Position numbers and translations under genes: made by a program. From DATKRB01 sp036501425 (GTDB lineage Bacteria; Actinomycetota; Acidimicrobiia; Acidimicrobiales; RAAP-2): a stretch of 25,568 bases of DNA. The DNA is taken from assembly GCA_036501425.1 (NCBI GenBank), contig DASYAI010000024.1:1-25568 (forward strand), written 5' to 3'. Position 1 is the stretch's first letter. The number at the start of each line of letters is the position of its first letter. Shown in pieces: positions 1 through 7,299 of this stretch. The notes beneath the pieces are model-generated. The model was not told where the DNA came from. It did no database searches and worked only from the letters and a program-made list of their open reading frames with translations.

Positions 1-1014
1 GGCCACGCCGGCGGGGCACGTGTAGTCGGAGGGATCTGTGGCCGCCGGCGTGCACTGGTACTCGGTGCTCCACTGGTTGTCGCTGATGAAAACGTCGTCG
101 ACGTCCTGGCCGATGTAGTTGCGGTAGAGGCCCAGGTGAACGCCACCGGTGACCCAATCGATAAGGGCGGGACCGAGGATTAGCCACTGAATGTCGGTGG
201 CGTTGTAGTTGAAGTCGAGGGTCATTTCGGCGACCCCTGCTTGGGGGTCTGTCGGGGATTGGGCGGCCGAGGGGTGTTGGTAGATGCCCATCAGTACGTT
301 GCCGCTGGCGTCGTCGAGAAGGGGCGTCTCGCTGGCCCCTGCCGGCAACGGCCCAGCCACGGTGGCTGGGGAGGCGAACGTGCCGGTGTCCAGCGGCACG
401 GGGCCCTTCAACGAGGAGAAGATGGCGAGGCCGGTGGCCGTAAGGGTGGCCGTGGTGTTGGAGAGGTCGCCGTTGTTGCTCTCGGTGACCGAGTTGAGAC
501 CAAGGGCCGGAGAGGGGAAGGCGTCAGTGTCGATCTCACGAACCCCAAATGCAGACTCGTACTGGTCGAGCGCGGTCAGTTGGCCTGTTGCGAAGTCTGC
601 CGGGCCGTCGGCGACCACCACCGCGTCGAAGAGGCCGTGAGTCGACGAGGAGGTCAACGTTGGCAGCGTCACCGTCTCGGAGCCGAGTGTGGTCCCAGCG
701 GCGTCAACCTCGGTGTACGCCACGCCCTCGTTAGCCAGCTCGGCCGCCCAAGCGGGCGTGGTCGGGTCCGGAATCGTCAACGTTGGAGAAGCTCCGATGA
801 GCAGCACCTTCAGGTCGGTCGTGTTGGGGCCGGCGCTCGTGCTGTTGATCACGACCGGAACGAGCACTGCGGCGAGGAGGAGTGCTCCCACCACGACGAC
901 GGAGCTCAACCGGCGGCCGCCGGGGCGCCGCGTGGCTACTGAGCCCAGAGCCTGTCGGTCGCGGCGGCCCCTGCCGGCCGCGATTCCAAGGCTCCTTTGC
1001 ATCCGCCGTTGCAT
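1..1014 (-). CDS. Secreted/anchored Agd3-like (CBM87/CE18-type) protein, N-terminal part
   Basis: The frame is open from an ATG at 1014 to the window edge (338 codons, 3' end missing). A GGAG ribosome-binding site lies 8 nt upstream, and a second in-frame ATG lies at 1002. An Arg-rich N-terminus (residues 1-36) precedes one hydrophobic segment (about 38-58), so it is exported or anchored by a single N-terminal helix. The extracellular part begins with a Rossmann-like strand (LKVLLIGAS, 68-76) and continues through FDAVVVADG (129-137) and YESAFGVREI. It ends with HLGLYRNYIGQDVDDVFISD (293-312). The layout of a beta-rich N-terminal region followed by an Asp-Asp metal-site-like motif resembles Agd3, the fungal galactosaminogalactan deacetylase, and its bacterial relatives. 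The catalytic region is cut off, so the enzymatic call is inference. Codons ending in A or T are commoner than in neighbouring genes, which may mean transfer. Confidence 0.6.
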   Translation of the reverse strand, partial: MQRRMQRSLGIAAGRGRRDRQALGSVATRRPGGRRLSSVVVVGALLLAAVLVPVVINSTSAGPNTTDLKVLLIGASPTLTIPDPTTPAWAAELANEGVAYTEVDAAGTTLGSETVTLPTLTSSSTHGLFDAVVVADGPADFATGQLTALDQYESAFGVREIDTDAFPSPALGLNSVTESNNGDLSNTTATLTATGLAIFSSLKGPVPLDTGTFASPATVAGPLPAGASETPLLDDASGNVLMGIYQHPSAAQSPTDPQAGVAEMTLDFNYNATDIQWLILGPALIDWVTGGVHLGLYRNYIGQDVDDVFISDNQWSTEYQCTPAATDPSDYTCPAGVA

Positions 1015-1757
1015 GTATTGGGCTCCGTCCAATCTCTCATATGGCGCGAGCCGGGCAGCGGGCGACCTCGAGGTCGCGAGCCGGTCCGGATCTGCGGACC
1101 GACCCGCAGCGCGCGTCGGTCGTCACGATGACCCAGCCAATTCCAGTTGTCTCCGACGCTCGGGTCACCGACCTGCCGTCCCGGCGGAAACGCTCGCCTG
1201 ACTCTAGGGGGAGTCCGAGCCTCCGTCGACTTCTACGGCCACAAAACGACAAAACCGCGTGGGCCGGCTTATACGGCCACCGCGATTACTCCGGCCATGG
1301 CCGCTCGGCGACGGTTGTCGGAGGAGCCGGAACAACCCGGGTGCTCGCCGCCGTGCCTTCGCGCAGCGGCGAGCACCGTGAGCCCGACGGGGCTCGGATG
1401 GACAGTCCCGGACCACAGCGCTGAGCGCCCAGGACCTGCGGGCCTGACCCTGCCGCTCCCTCGGGACGGCTCCTAATCCGTCGACCCCCTCGTCCCCTCC
1501 CCTCACGTACCCAAGTGGCGCCATTGTCCGCGCCAGCACCCGGTGACGCATCATCTCGTCGCGTGATCGCCCTACGTCGAACGTATGACGACCCCACCTG
1601 ATGGCCGGCGACGGACCGTTTGGTTTCCACGGGGCTCGCCGGGCTCGGCCGGGCCGCGTCCGAACGGAGAGCAGGGAACGTGGGGACCCGACGGTCGAAA
1701 CCCGGGGCAGGATGGTGCTGGTGCTCAGCGGTGGCTGGTGCTCAGCGGTGCTGGTGC
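1015..1757. other. Gene-poor intergenic stretch
   Basis: No convincing gene is seen on either strand over about 740 bases. The open frames present give Arg/Pro/Ser-rich translations typical of frame shadows in GC-rich DNA and lack domain motifs. The left part should hold the promoter of the leftward Agd3-like gene; a TATGAG hexamer about 30 nt upstream of its start is only a weak -10 candidate. The right edge contains a three-copy short repeat, listed separately. Confidence 0.5.
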
Positions 1758-1762
1758 TCAGC
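1718..1762. repeat. Three-copy short tandem repeat (CTGGTGCTCAGC)
   Basis: The 12-mer CTGGTGCTCAGC occurs exactly at 1718-1729, 1735-1746 and 1751-1762, with periods of 17 and 16. The last copy contains the TGA stop of the leftward NTF2-like gene, so the array lies in its 3' untranslated region. Function unknown. Confidence 0.85.
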
Positions 1763-2156
1763 CCGGGGCGGCGTCGGGGGTGAAGCGGCGGGCGCTGAAG
1801 CGCCACTGTCCGTCGAGGCGCTGCAATTGGTCCTCGTACTCGCCGGTCATCACGATGCCGGTTGGGGCGGTGCCCACCAGGGTGACGTAGGCCCTGCCGG
1901 TCGCCTTGTCGCCCTCACCGTCGACCACGATGTTGGAGAGGATGTGGCGGATGCCGACCGGTGCTCCGGGGTCCCGCCCGGCGCCGGTCGACGCCAGCAG
2001 CTCGTCGGCGCCCTGAAGGTGGCGGCCCGGCATGTCGAAGCTGCCGTCGGGGGTGAAGCAGGCGGCATAGGCGTCGCCGTCGCCGTGGTCGCTGGCGAAG
2101 CTGTAGCTCGCATAGAGCTGATGGATGGCGACCAGTTCACCCGAATCGAGCGGCAT
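1758..2156 (-). CDS. NTF2/SnoaL-like domain protein
   Basis: A 132-aa protein with the composition and order of the SnoaL_4/NTF2-like cone fold. An N-terminal helix (ELVAIHQLYASYSFASD, 7-23) is followed by the G-D-x-x-AYAACFTPDGSFDM turn (27-42). After that come the strands HILSNIVVD (71-79), GRAYVTLVG (87-95) and IVMTGEYEDQLQRLDGQWRFSARR split across 101-124. Members of this fold serve as small-molecule isomerases, cyclases or dehydratases, or as binding modules, and the substrate cannot be read from the sequence. The ATG at 2156 is preferred because an AGGGAG ribosome-binding site lies 6 nt upstream; an open-frame extension to 2198 lacks one. No signal peptide, so probably cytoplasmic. No clear operon partner: the next leftward gene upstream starts more than 100 bp away. 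Confidence 0.85.
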   Translation of the reverse strand: MPLDSGELVAIHQLYASYSFASDHGDGDAYAACFTPDGSFDMPGRHLQGADELLASTGAGRDPGAPVGIRHILSNIVVDGEGDKATGRAYVTLVGTAPTGIVMTGEYEDQLQRLDGQWRFSARRFTPDAAPG

Positions 2157-2281
2157 GGCGGGCTCCCTTCTGCGGGCTCCGCCAGGACCTCGGTCCACGG
2201 GGCGGAGTGCGGCTGACGGACCCCTGAAACCTACGCTCGCCTGGTCGCGCCGTCCACTGCACCGGTGGCCGGCCAGCCGGC

Positions 2282-2599
2282 TCAGCGCTCCGCTCGACGT
2301 CCGATCGTAAGCATCAGGACCTCACCGCACTCGCACTGGGTGAAGACGTGGCGGAACCATCGGTCGCCCACGACGCCCGGGGCCACCACGTCGTTGCGCT
2401 GGCGGCCGCACGAGCACGTGCCGCTGAGTGGCACCTGCTCGCCGGCGCCCTGGCCAAGGGGTCGAGACGGTGCCGGGGACCGATCGTTCCCCGCGTGGCG
2501 GCGAGCAGGCCGTCGTCGCCCGGGCCCGTCGGGCGGGTCCCGATGGAGGAGCGATCCGGCGATGGCGACCAGGCTCCGTTCCTTGCTGTGTCGGGCCAT
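2282..2599 (-). CDS. Small putative zinc-ribbon protein
   Basis: A 105-aa open frame with GGAGGG just upstream of the ATG at 2599. Residues 1-58 are Arg/Pro/Gly-rich and probably disordered. Residues 60-95 carry two CxC knuckles, CSCG (62-65) and CECG (89-92), separated by 24 residues that include GDRWFRHVF. A strand-like LMLTIG follows (95-100). Two CxC pairs at this spacing would form one four-cysteine zinc site. I do not recognise a named family. The frame is open further upstream (to 2773), but that part looks like shadow sequence. Supporting the gene are the ribosome-binding site and the pattern of cysteines; against it is the low-complexity N-terminus. Confidence 0.5.
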   Translation of the reverse strand: MARHSKERSLVAIAGSLLHRDPPDGPGRRRPARRHAGNDRSPAPSRPLGQGAGEQVPLSGTCSCGRQRNDVVAPGVVGDRWFRHVFTQCECGEVLMLTIGRRAER

Positions 2600-2807
2600 C
2601 GTCCCTCCGTGGTCCACCGGACGCTCGTCACGCCGGTTGGTGGGGTCCTCCGAGGCATCTTGGTCCGTCCGCGGTGGGGGCGGGTCGCCGAGCGGTTGCC
2701 GTTGCGTTGCTGAGACCGCCGTCGACCACCTGGCCCACTGGGGCGCCGTACGGATCACCATGAAGGGCAGCATCCCAGGTGGCGGGCCGAAGAGCGCGGA
2801 TCGCGGC

Positions 2808-4532
2808 CTAGGACCGAGCGCCGACCCGTGCGCTCACCCCCCGGTCGGTGGCCGGGCAGAGCGCGGCCGGCCGGCTCGGCCCCGGGGCGGCCGACGGCGG
2901 CCGCACGAAGCGGTAGAGGAGGATCGACCCCCCGAGGTCGCCGACCGGGCAGTAGGCCCGAAGCCACAAGAGCCGGCTGCGCTCGGCGGTGGTCAGATCC
3001 GTCGCCGACACCGCCACCCAGCCGGTCACCCGGCCCGGCGGCACGCCCAGCAGTCGTCGGGCGCCCCGAACGTTCCGGACCCCGAGCCCCCGGGGCCCGA
3101 AGTACGCCACCCAGGGGTGTCGACCGGCGCTCCAGGCCTGCAGGGCGAAGAACCCCTGACCCCAGTCGATGTCCGAGTTCGACGCCACCTGGTAGCCGGG
3201 ACCGAGCGGAGGCGACACCCACGCCAACGAGGCTGGCGCCGACGACGCCGCGGCGGCGGCGGCCAGGCCTATCGCCACCGCGACAGCGGCCCGACCTCCG
3301 GCATGCCCGAGCAGCCAGGGGACCAGCGCGCTGGCTGCCACCAGCCACAGGGCCACGACCGGCAGCAGGTAGCGGACCCCGATGTCACGGGGCGTGGCGA
3401 CGGTCACCGCCAGGAGGCCGAGCCCGGGAAGGGCCAGGACGGCCCCGGCCCGCCGGCGCGTCAAGGGGTCCACGAACCGCCACCCGAGCGGTCCCACGAT
3501 CAGCACCAGCAGGGTGGTGGGCACCATCTTGACCAGCAGGCCGGCCGGCCAGTACCACCAGCGCCCCCCCACCCACGAGGTACCGAGCAGGTAGCCGGGC
3601 CCCGCAACGGTGTCGTTGGTGGCAAGGTAGTTGATGCCGTGGAGGTAGGGGGCGGGGAGGATGACGGTGGGGTCGAGCAGGACCCGGGGATCCAGGCAGA
3701 CGTAGAGGAGCCAGGTGAGGACCCACGCCGTGCCGAGCACCGCGGCGCCCTGGGCGACGCCGGCCCGCCACGATCGTCGGCTCGCGGCGACGAGCACGCA
3801 GAGGGCCCCCAGCCCCGCCAGCAGCAGGCCGGGGACATCGCACGTGACGACCACCGCGCTCAGGGCCCCCAAGGCCAGCGTGCGCCCCCAGTCCGGCCGC
3901 ACGAACCACCGCAGGAGCATCCAGGACCACAGGGCCACCGCCAGCGCGAACGAGACGTCGACCGAGTCGAGGTGGCCGAGGCCCAACACCCAGGGCGACA
4001 GGAGCCACAGGAGGGCAGCGGTGGTCCCGGCCGCCCGACCGAAGAGGTCCCGGCCGAGGCGGTAGAGCACCAGGGCCAGGCCCACCGCTTCGAGCAGCGG
4101 CACCACCCGCGCCGCGAAGGTCACCGAGCGAAGGGTGCCGGCGTGCACCTGCGCGTCGACGAAGGCGGCGCTGTAGGTCCGCTCGTCGTTGTGATCCCAG
4201 TGGCCGTCGGCGGGCACGAAGGGGTGGACGAAGAGCACGGGCAGCACGGCGAGCACCTTGGCCAGCGGCGGGTGCTCGTCGTTGAGGTCGAGGTCCTGGT
4301 GCAGCACGGCCGCCAGGCCCGACGCCACGTAGACCGGCTCGTCGAAGGTCGGCGCGTCGACCCAGGCTTCGTGCAGTCCGAGGCCCAGAAACCCGGCGGA
4401 GGCGACGAGGACGACCAGGAACGTCCCGCCCCACCCCTCGAACCTTGCGCGCAGGTTACGGGATGGTGAACGAGGTGACCGCAGGGCGATACCATCCTGG
4501 GTCTGCCCTGAGAACTTGAGGATGCCGATCAC
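2808..4532 (-). CDS. GT-C family membrane glycosyltransferase (GT39/PMT-like)
   Basis: A 574-aa polytopic membrane protein. After a first transmembrane helix (about 37-54), the first outer loop holds the GT-C acidic motif in DAPTFDEPVYVASG (59-72), followed by DLDLNDEHPPLAK (80-92). This is the arrangement seen in dolichyl/polyprenyl-phosphate-mannose transferases and ArnT-like enzymes, which use lipid-linked sugars outside the membrane. About ten further hydrophobic segments follow. A C-terminal soluble part contains NSDIDWGQGFFALQAW and the Pro/Ala-rich tail. Substrate and acceptor are unknown; actinobacterial relatives act on proteins or cell-envelope glycans. The open frame starts at a GTG (4532) with no ribosome-binding site, so the true start may lie slightly downstream. 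It is divergent from a PAP2-type lipid phosphatase gene, and the two may share the 47-bp interval between them. Confidence 0.85.
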   Translation of the reverse strand: MIGILKFSGQTQDGIALRSPRSPSRNLRARFEGWGGTFLVVLVASAGFLGLGLHEAWVDAPTFDEPVYVASGLAAVLHQDLDLNDEHPPLAKVLAVLPVLFVHPFVPADGHWDHNDERTYSAAFVDAQVHAGTLRSVTFAARVVPLLEAVGLALVLYRLGRDLFGRAAGTTAALLWLLSPWVLGLGHLDSVDVSFALAVALWSWMLLRWFVRPDWGRTLALGALSAVVVTCDVPGLLLAGLGALCVLVAASRRSWRAGVAQGAAVLGTAWVLTWLLYVCLDPRVLLDPTVILPAPYLHGINYLATNDTVAGPGYLLGTSWVGGRWWYWPAGLLVKMVPTTLLVLIVGPLGWRFVDPLTRRRAGAVLALPGLGLLAVTVATPRDIGVRYLLPVVALWLVAASALVPWLLGHAGGRAAVAVAIGLAAAAAASSAPASLAWVSPPLGPGYQVASNSDIDWGQGFFALQAWSAGRHPWVAYFGPRGLGVRNVRGARRLLGVPPGRVTGWVAVSATDLTTAERSRLLWLRAYCPVGDLGGSILLYRFVRPPSAAPGPSRPAALCPATDRGVSARVGARS

Positions 4533-4579
4533 TTTAGTAGGAGTCTCGCGACGCCCGATGAGTCACCGATGAGCCACGG

Positions 4580-5728
4580 ATGACCGACGAAGGCTCCTCG
4601 GAGGAGGCTCCGTCGGTCGAGATCGACGGAGCACTGCCCGCGGCGCGCGAGGTCACCTTGGTCCGGCCGCTCTCGGGGTCCGACAGCCTCGGCCGCGCTA
4701 GGGCGGACCCGGACCCGGGCGCCGCCGCCCAGCAGTCCTCCACTCCCCCGTGGTCTGCCCCGTCGCGACCACGGTCCGGCAGGGTCGCCCGGGCCCTGGC
4801 CGCGACGAGCCCCCGCCAGCGCCTCGTGATCGGCTGGTCCGTGTTCGGGGCGGCGTTCGTCGCGTTCACCGTCAGCCTGGGGCTGCCCTACAGCGAAGAC
4901 GACATCTTGATCTGGCTGACGGCCGCCCTGTTCGTCTCCTGCCTGGGCGACACCAGCAAGTGGCGCCGGGGCCTGCTGGTCGACTGGCTGCCGCTCTACG
5001 CGGTGCTCGCCGGCTACGGCCTGCTCCGGGGCTACGCCAGCCACGTGCTGTGGGGCCCGTTCGTCCGTCCCCAGGTGGCATTCGACTCGTTCATCGGCGG
5101 GGGGCAGGCCCCGACCGTGACCTTGCAGCGCTGGCTGTTCCGGCCCGGCGACCTGCATCCGTGGGACTACGCGGCCTGGCTCGTGTACATGAGCCACTTC
5201 TTCGCCAGCTTCGTGGTGGCGGCGGTCCTCTGGAAGCGGGACCACGCCCGCTTCCGCCGCTACATCGCGCTCTTCGTCACCCTGACCTTCGTAGGGTACG
5301 TGGGATACGTGCTCTACCCGGCCATGCCACCGTGGTTGGCGAGCCAGACCGGCCATCTCGCCCACACGACCCGGATCATCCCGGTCGTGTGGAACCACGT
5401 GGGCGTCCACGGGGCGGCCGCCCTGTTCACCGGAGGCAATCGCTTCGACAACAACATCGCCGCCATGCCGTCGCTCCACGCCGCCTACCCCTTGCTGCTG
5501 GCGGTGTTCTTCTGGAAGCGGGCCTCCGCCCCCCTGCGCGCCCTGCTCGTGACCTACGTCCTGGCCATGGCGTTCACGCTCGTCTACACCGGGGAGCACT
5601 TCGTGATCGACGAGCTGGTGGGTTGGACCCTGGCGATCACCGTGTTCCTCGTCGGGACCCGGGTGCTCGAGCGCCGCGCCGCCCGGCGACGTCCCTCCCT
5701 GGCGCCGCTGCCCTCGTCGACCCCCTGA
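4580..5728 (+). CDS. PAP2-superfamily / inositolphosphorylceramide-synthase-like membrane protein
   Basis: A 382-aa protein. Residues 1-80 are hydrophilic and Pro/Ser/Ala-rich, probably a disordered cytoplasmic tail. They are followed by six or so transmembrane segments (84-102, 110-122, 134-150, 198-217, 228-247, 302-365). The PAP2 signature is present: LYPAMPPWL (245-253), MPSLHAAYP (296-304, phosphatase motif 2 His300) and YTGEHFVIDELVGW (336-349, motif 3 His340 with Asp344). This layout matches the AUR1/IPC-synthase-like branch, which hydrolyses or transfers lipid phosphate groups at the outer face of the membrane. Actinobacterial members are often near mannosyltransferases, and here a GT-C glycosyltransferase gene lies divergently 47 bp away, so a joint role in envelope lipid or glycan metabolism is a fair inference. 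The start is the ATG at 4580; its ribosome-binding site is weak. Confidence 0.88.
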   Translation: MTDEGSSEEAPSVEIDGALPAAREVTLVRPLSGSDSLGRARADPDPGAAAQQSSTPPWSAPSRPRSGRVARALAATSPRQRLVIGWSVFGAAFVAFTVSLGLPYSEDDILIWLTAALFVSCLGDTSKWRRGLLVDWLPLYAVLAGYGLLRGYASHVLWGPFVRPQVAFDSFIGGGQAPTVTLQRWLFRPGDLHPWDYAAWLVYMSHFFASFVVAAVLWKRDHARFRRYIALFVTLTFVGYVGYVLYPAMPPWLASQTGHLAHTTRIIPVVWNHVGVHGAAALFTGGNRFDNNIAAMPSLHAAYPLLLAVFFWKRASAPLRALLVTYVLAMAFTLVYTGEHFVIDELVGWTLAITVFLVGTRVLERRAARRRPSLAPLPSSTP

Positions 5729-5782
5729 CTGGACCTCGGTCGGAGCGAGCCCCTCGACGACGGCCGTGCCCAGCGGTCCCGT

Positions 5783-5807
5783 GCCGGCGGACCCATCGGT
5801 CCCCGGC
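5783..5807 (+). terminator. Hairpin downstream of the PAP2 gene
   Basis: A stem of GCCGG/CCGGC plus GGACC/GGTCC with one bulged C and a CATC loop lies about 55 nt after the PAP2 stop codon. No T-tract follows, as is common in high-GC actinobacteria. Confidence 0.4.
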
Positions 5808-5852
5808 CGGCCGGGCGGGGCCGGCATCCACCTGGTGCGACCCGTCCGTCGG

Positions 5853-5858
5853 TAGCTT
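5853..5858 (+). promoter_or_regulatory. -10 box (TAGCTT), likely leaderless
   Basis: TAGCTT fits TANNNT and lies 7 nt upstream of the ATG at 5866. There is no ribosome-binding site, which suggests transcription starts at the ATG. Confidence 0.4.
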
Positions 5859-5865
5859 CTGCCCC

Positions 5866-6045
5866 ATGAACGAGGCCATCCACCAGCGGTCCATGTCGGG
5901 GGAGCCGATGGAGCGCCAGGCGCAGCTCCGCGACGAGATCCAGCAGTGCCGGATCCAGATGGTCTACGGCTCGCTGGTCGAACGGCGCCGGCTCGAGCGC
6001 CAGATCATGCGGGCCGAGGCCGAGCTGTGCCGGATGGGCGCTTAG
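5866..6045 (+). CDS. Small charged helical protein (59 aa)
   Basis: A 59-aa protein with long uninterrupted amphipathic helix composition: ERQAQLRDEIQQCRIQM (16-32) and ERRRLERQIMRAEAELCR (39-56). It is rich in Arg, Glu and Gln and has no glycine or proline from residue 15 to 35, so a short coiled coil is likely. I do not recognise a family. The ATG at 5866 is favoured by a -10 box at leaderless distance; internal ATGs at 5893 and 5908 are alternatives, the latter with GGGGAG only 3 nt upstream. Its TAG stop overlaps the TAA stop of the convergent esterase gene by 3 nt. Codon third positions are strongly G/C like real neighbours. Confidence 0.6.
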   Translation: MNEAIHQRSMSGEPMERQAQLRDEIQQCRIQMVYGSLVERRRLERQIMRAEAELCRMGA

Positions 6046-6815
6046 GGGGTCGGGCCCCGGGCCTGGGGCCCCGGGTCGCCGGGCTCCGCCGGCCGAGCAA
6101 GGATCCCGTCGAAGGCGCTGGAGCGCTGGAGCCACCAGCGGAAGCCGACCCCCACGACCTCCGGTGGCACACTGTGACCACCGTCGAACTCGTGGAAGGT
6201 CACCGGGTAACCGTCGGAGCTGAGCCCGGCCGCTAGCCGCCGCCCGCACAGGTCGATGGGCAGGACCCGATCGTGGGTCCCGTGCGAGATGAAGACCCGA
6301 GGTCGGCCGACGATGGCCGGCGTGGAGACGAAGCCGGGCGAGAAGGCGACGATGCTCGAGAACGCGTCGCCGTTCGTCACCCCGATCGACAGGGCGTAGG
6401 ACGCCCCGTCGGACATCCCGCCGGCCGCGAGCCGGTCGAAGTCGACGTCGCAGGTGTCCGCGACCCGGTCCAGCACCTGGCCGGCGACGTCAGCGTCGGG
6501 CCCGGCGCTGCCCGAGGCGATGACGTCCCAGGTCTCTGCTCGGGCATCGGGAGCGGCGACGACCACGCCGTAGCGGTCGGCGGCGCTGAGCACGGTGCGC
6601 AAGGCGTGACGGCCCGTGCCGCCGCCGCCGTGGAAGAGCAACATGACCGGCGCGCCCCGCTCGGCCGTGTCGGGCACGTAGAGCACGCCGTCCCGCTCGC
6701 GGCCGAGCCCGAGGCTGACCTCGCGGCCCGCCGACGTGCCGGTGCTCGGCCGGGGACGGAAGTGGAGCCTGCCGGCTGCCGGCTCGCGGGAGCTGCGGGG
6801 CGACGCGCTGTCCAC
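6042..6815 (-). CDS. PHB-depolymerase/LpqC-like alpha/beta-hydrolase (esterase)
   Basis: A 257-aa alpha/beta-hydrolase. It has the oxyanion-loop motif MLLFHGGGGTGRH (58-70), the nucleophile elbow GMSDG (133-137, Ser135), an acidic residue in HGTHDRVLP (Asp182) and the catalytic His in DGGHSVPP (His214). The order and spacing match the polyhydroxybutyrate-depolymerase / feruloyl-esterase type (COG3509). No signal peptide is visible in this reading, unlike many secreted family members, so it is either cytoplasmic or the start is misplaced. The start chosen is a GTG at 6815 with GAGG 8 nt upstream. The frame stays open to 7214, but that part is antisense to a real STAS gene and is rejected. It is divergent from the STAS gene and convergent with the 59-aa gene. 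Confidence 0.8.
   Translation of the reverse strand: MDSASPRSSREPAAGRLHFRPRPSTGTSAGREVSLGLGRERDGVLYVPDTAERGAPVMLLFHGGGGTGRHALRTVLSAADRYGVVVAAPDARAETWDVIASGSAGPDADVAGQVLDRVADTCDVDFDRLAAGGMSDGASYALSIGVTNGDAFSSIVAFSPGFVSTPAIVGRPRVFISHGTHDRVLPIDLCGRRLAAGLSSDGYPVTFHEFDGGHSVPPEVVGVGFRWWLQRSSAFDGILARPAEPGDPGPQARGPTP
6056..6075 (+). terminator. GC-rich hairpin at the convergent 3' ends
   Basis: CCCGGGCC pairs with GGCCCCGGG (one bulge) around a 3-nt loop just after the stop of the 59-aa gene and inside the 3' coding end of the esterase. It could terminate rightward transcripts; no T-tract. Confidence 0.3.
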
Positions 6816-6909
6816 GCTCGGAGCCTCGCGCAGATGCGGGCGGCGGATCTGCAATGGCCGTGCGAAGGCGCGTCCCTTCGTGGGCCGACCCGACCCGGCA
6901 TCGTGGCCG

Positions 6910-6915
6910 TATCCT
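6910..6915 (+). promoter_or_regulatory. -10 box (TATCCT), likely leaderless
   Basis: TATCCT lies 8 nt before the ATG at 6924 and 5 nt before an in-frame GTG at 6921. No ribosome-binding site is seen. Confidence 0.45.
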
Positions 6916-6923
6916 GTCCCGTG

Positions 6924-7232
6924 ATGCCGTTCAACGTCGACGTCATCCGCAACAAGCCGAACCGGGCACGGGTCTGGGTGACCGGCGAGGTGGACATCGC
7001 TACCGCCCCGGCGCTCGACGACGCCTTCGAGCTCATCTTCGAGCCGGGCGTCGACATCGTCGTCGACCTGGCCGGCGTGTACCTGTTCGACGCGGCGGGG
7101 CTGAACGTCCTGGCCCGGCTGGCCGGTCGCCTGAGGGATGCCACCGGATCGCTGGTGGTCCAGCACGCGAGCCCGCTGGTGCGGCGAGAGTTCGTCATCT
7201 GCGGCCTTGCTCACCTGCTCTCGGCCTCGTAG
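6924..7232 (+). CDS. STAS-domain protein (anti-sigma-factor-antagonist-like) without phospho-serine
   Basis: A 102-aa single STAS domain. VWVTGEVDIATAPALDDAF (17-35) is the first conserved block and IVVDLAGVYLFDAAGLNVLA split over 45-64 is the second. A C-terminal half (SLVVQHASPLVRREFVICGL) completes the SpoIIAA/RsbV fold. In anti-sigma factor antagonists the residue after Asp in the D-S-S-G motif is the serine phosphorylated by the partner kinase. Here the motif reads D-A-A-G (56-59), so both serines are alanines. Established family knowledge says such a protein could not be switched off by Ser phosphorylation; whether it is constitutively active or has another role is inference. No anti-sigma kinase gene lies in the window. 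It is transcribed divergently from the esterase. Confidence 0.88.
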   Translation: MPFNVDVIRNKPNRARVWVTGEVDIATAPALDDAFELIFEPGVDIVVDLAGVYLFDAAGLNVLARLAGRLRDATGSLVVQHASPLVRREFVICGLAHLLSAS

Positions 7233-7271
7233 CCCGGAGCGCTCGTAGCCCGGAGCCCCGTAGCCCGGGGC
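7228..7271. repeat. Three-copy short repeat (CGTAGCCCGGAGC)
   Basis: CGTAGCCCGGAGC occurs at 7228-7240 and 7244-7256, and with one mismatch at 7259-7271 (periods 16 and 15). The first copy carries the TAG stop of the STAS gene. Function unknown; the layout parallels the array at 1718-1762. Confidence 0.8.
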
Positions 7272-7299
7272 GACCTCTCGCCGTCGACGGCGGCTTCGC

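Noticed and set aside
1718..1762. Repeat array considered as CRISPR
   Set aside because: Units of 12 bp with 4-5 bp gaps and no cas genes.
1204..1806. 200-codon minus-strand frame in the gene-poor stretch
   Set aside because: Arg/Pro/Ser-rich, no motif, overlaps the end of the NTF2-like gene, and no ribosome-binding site was recognised.
2265..4469. 734-codon open frame on the plus strand
   Set aside because: It is antisense to the GT-C glycosyltransferase and the zinc-ribbon candidate. The translation is Arg/Gly/Pro/His-rich with no domain, typical of high-GC frame shadows.
4529..5827. 432-codon minus-strand frame opposite the PAP2 gene
   Set aside because: Low-complexity shadow; the plus-strand frame carries the PAP2 motifs and membrane helices.
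6816..7214. N-terminal extension of the esterase frame
   Set aside because: It runs antisense through the STAS gene, and the extension does not resemble a signal peptide or domain.
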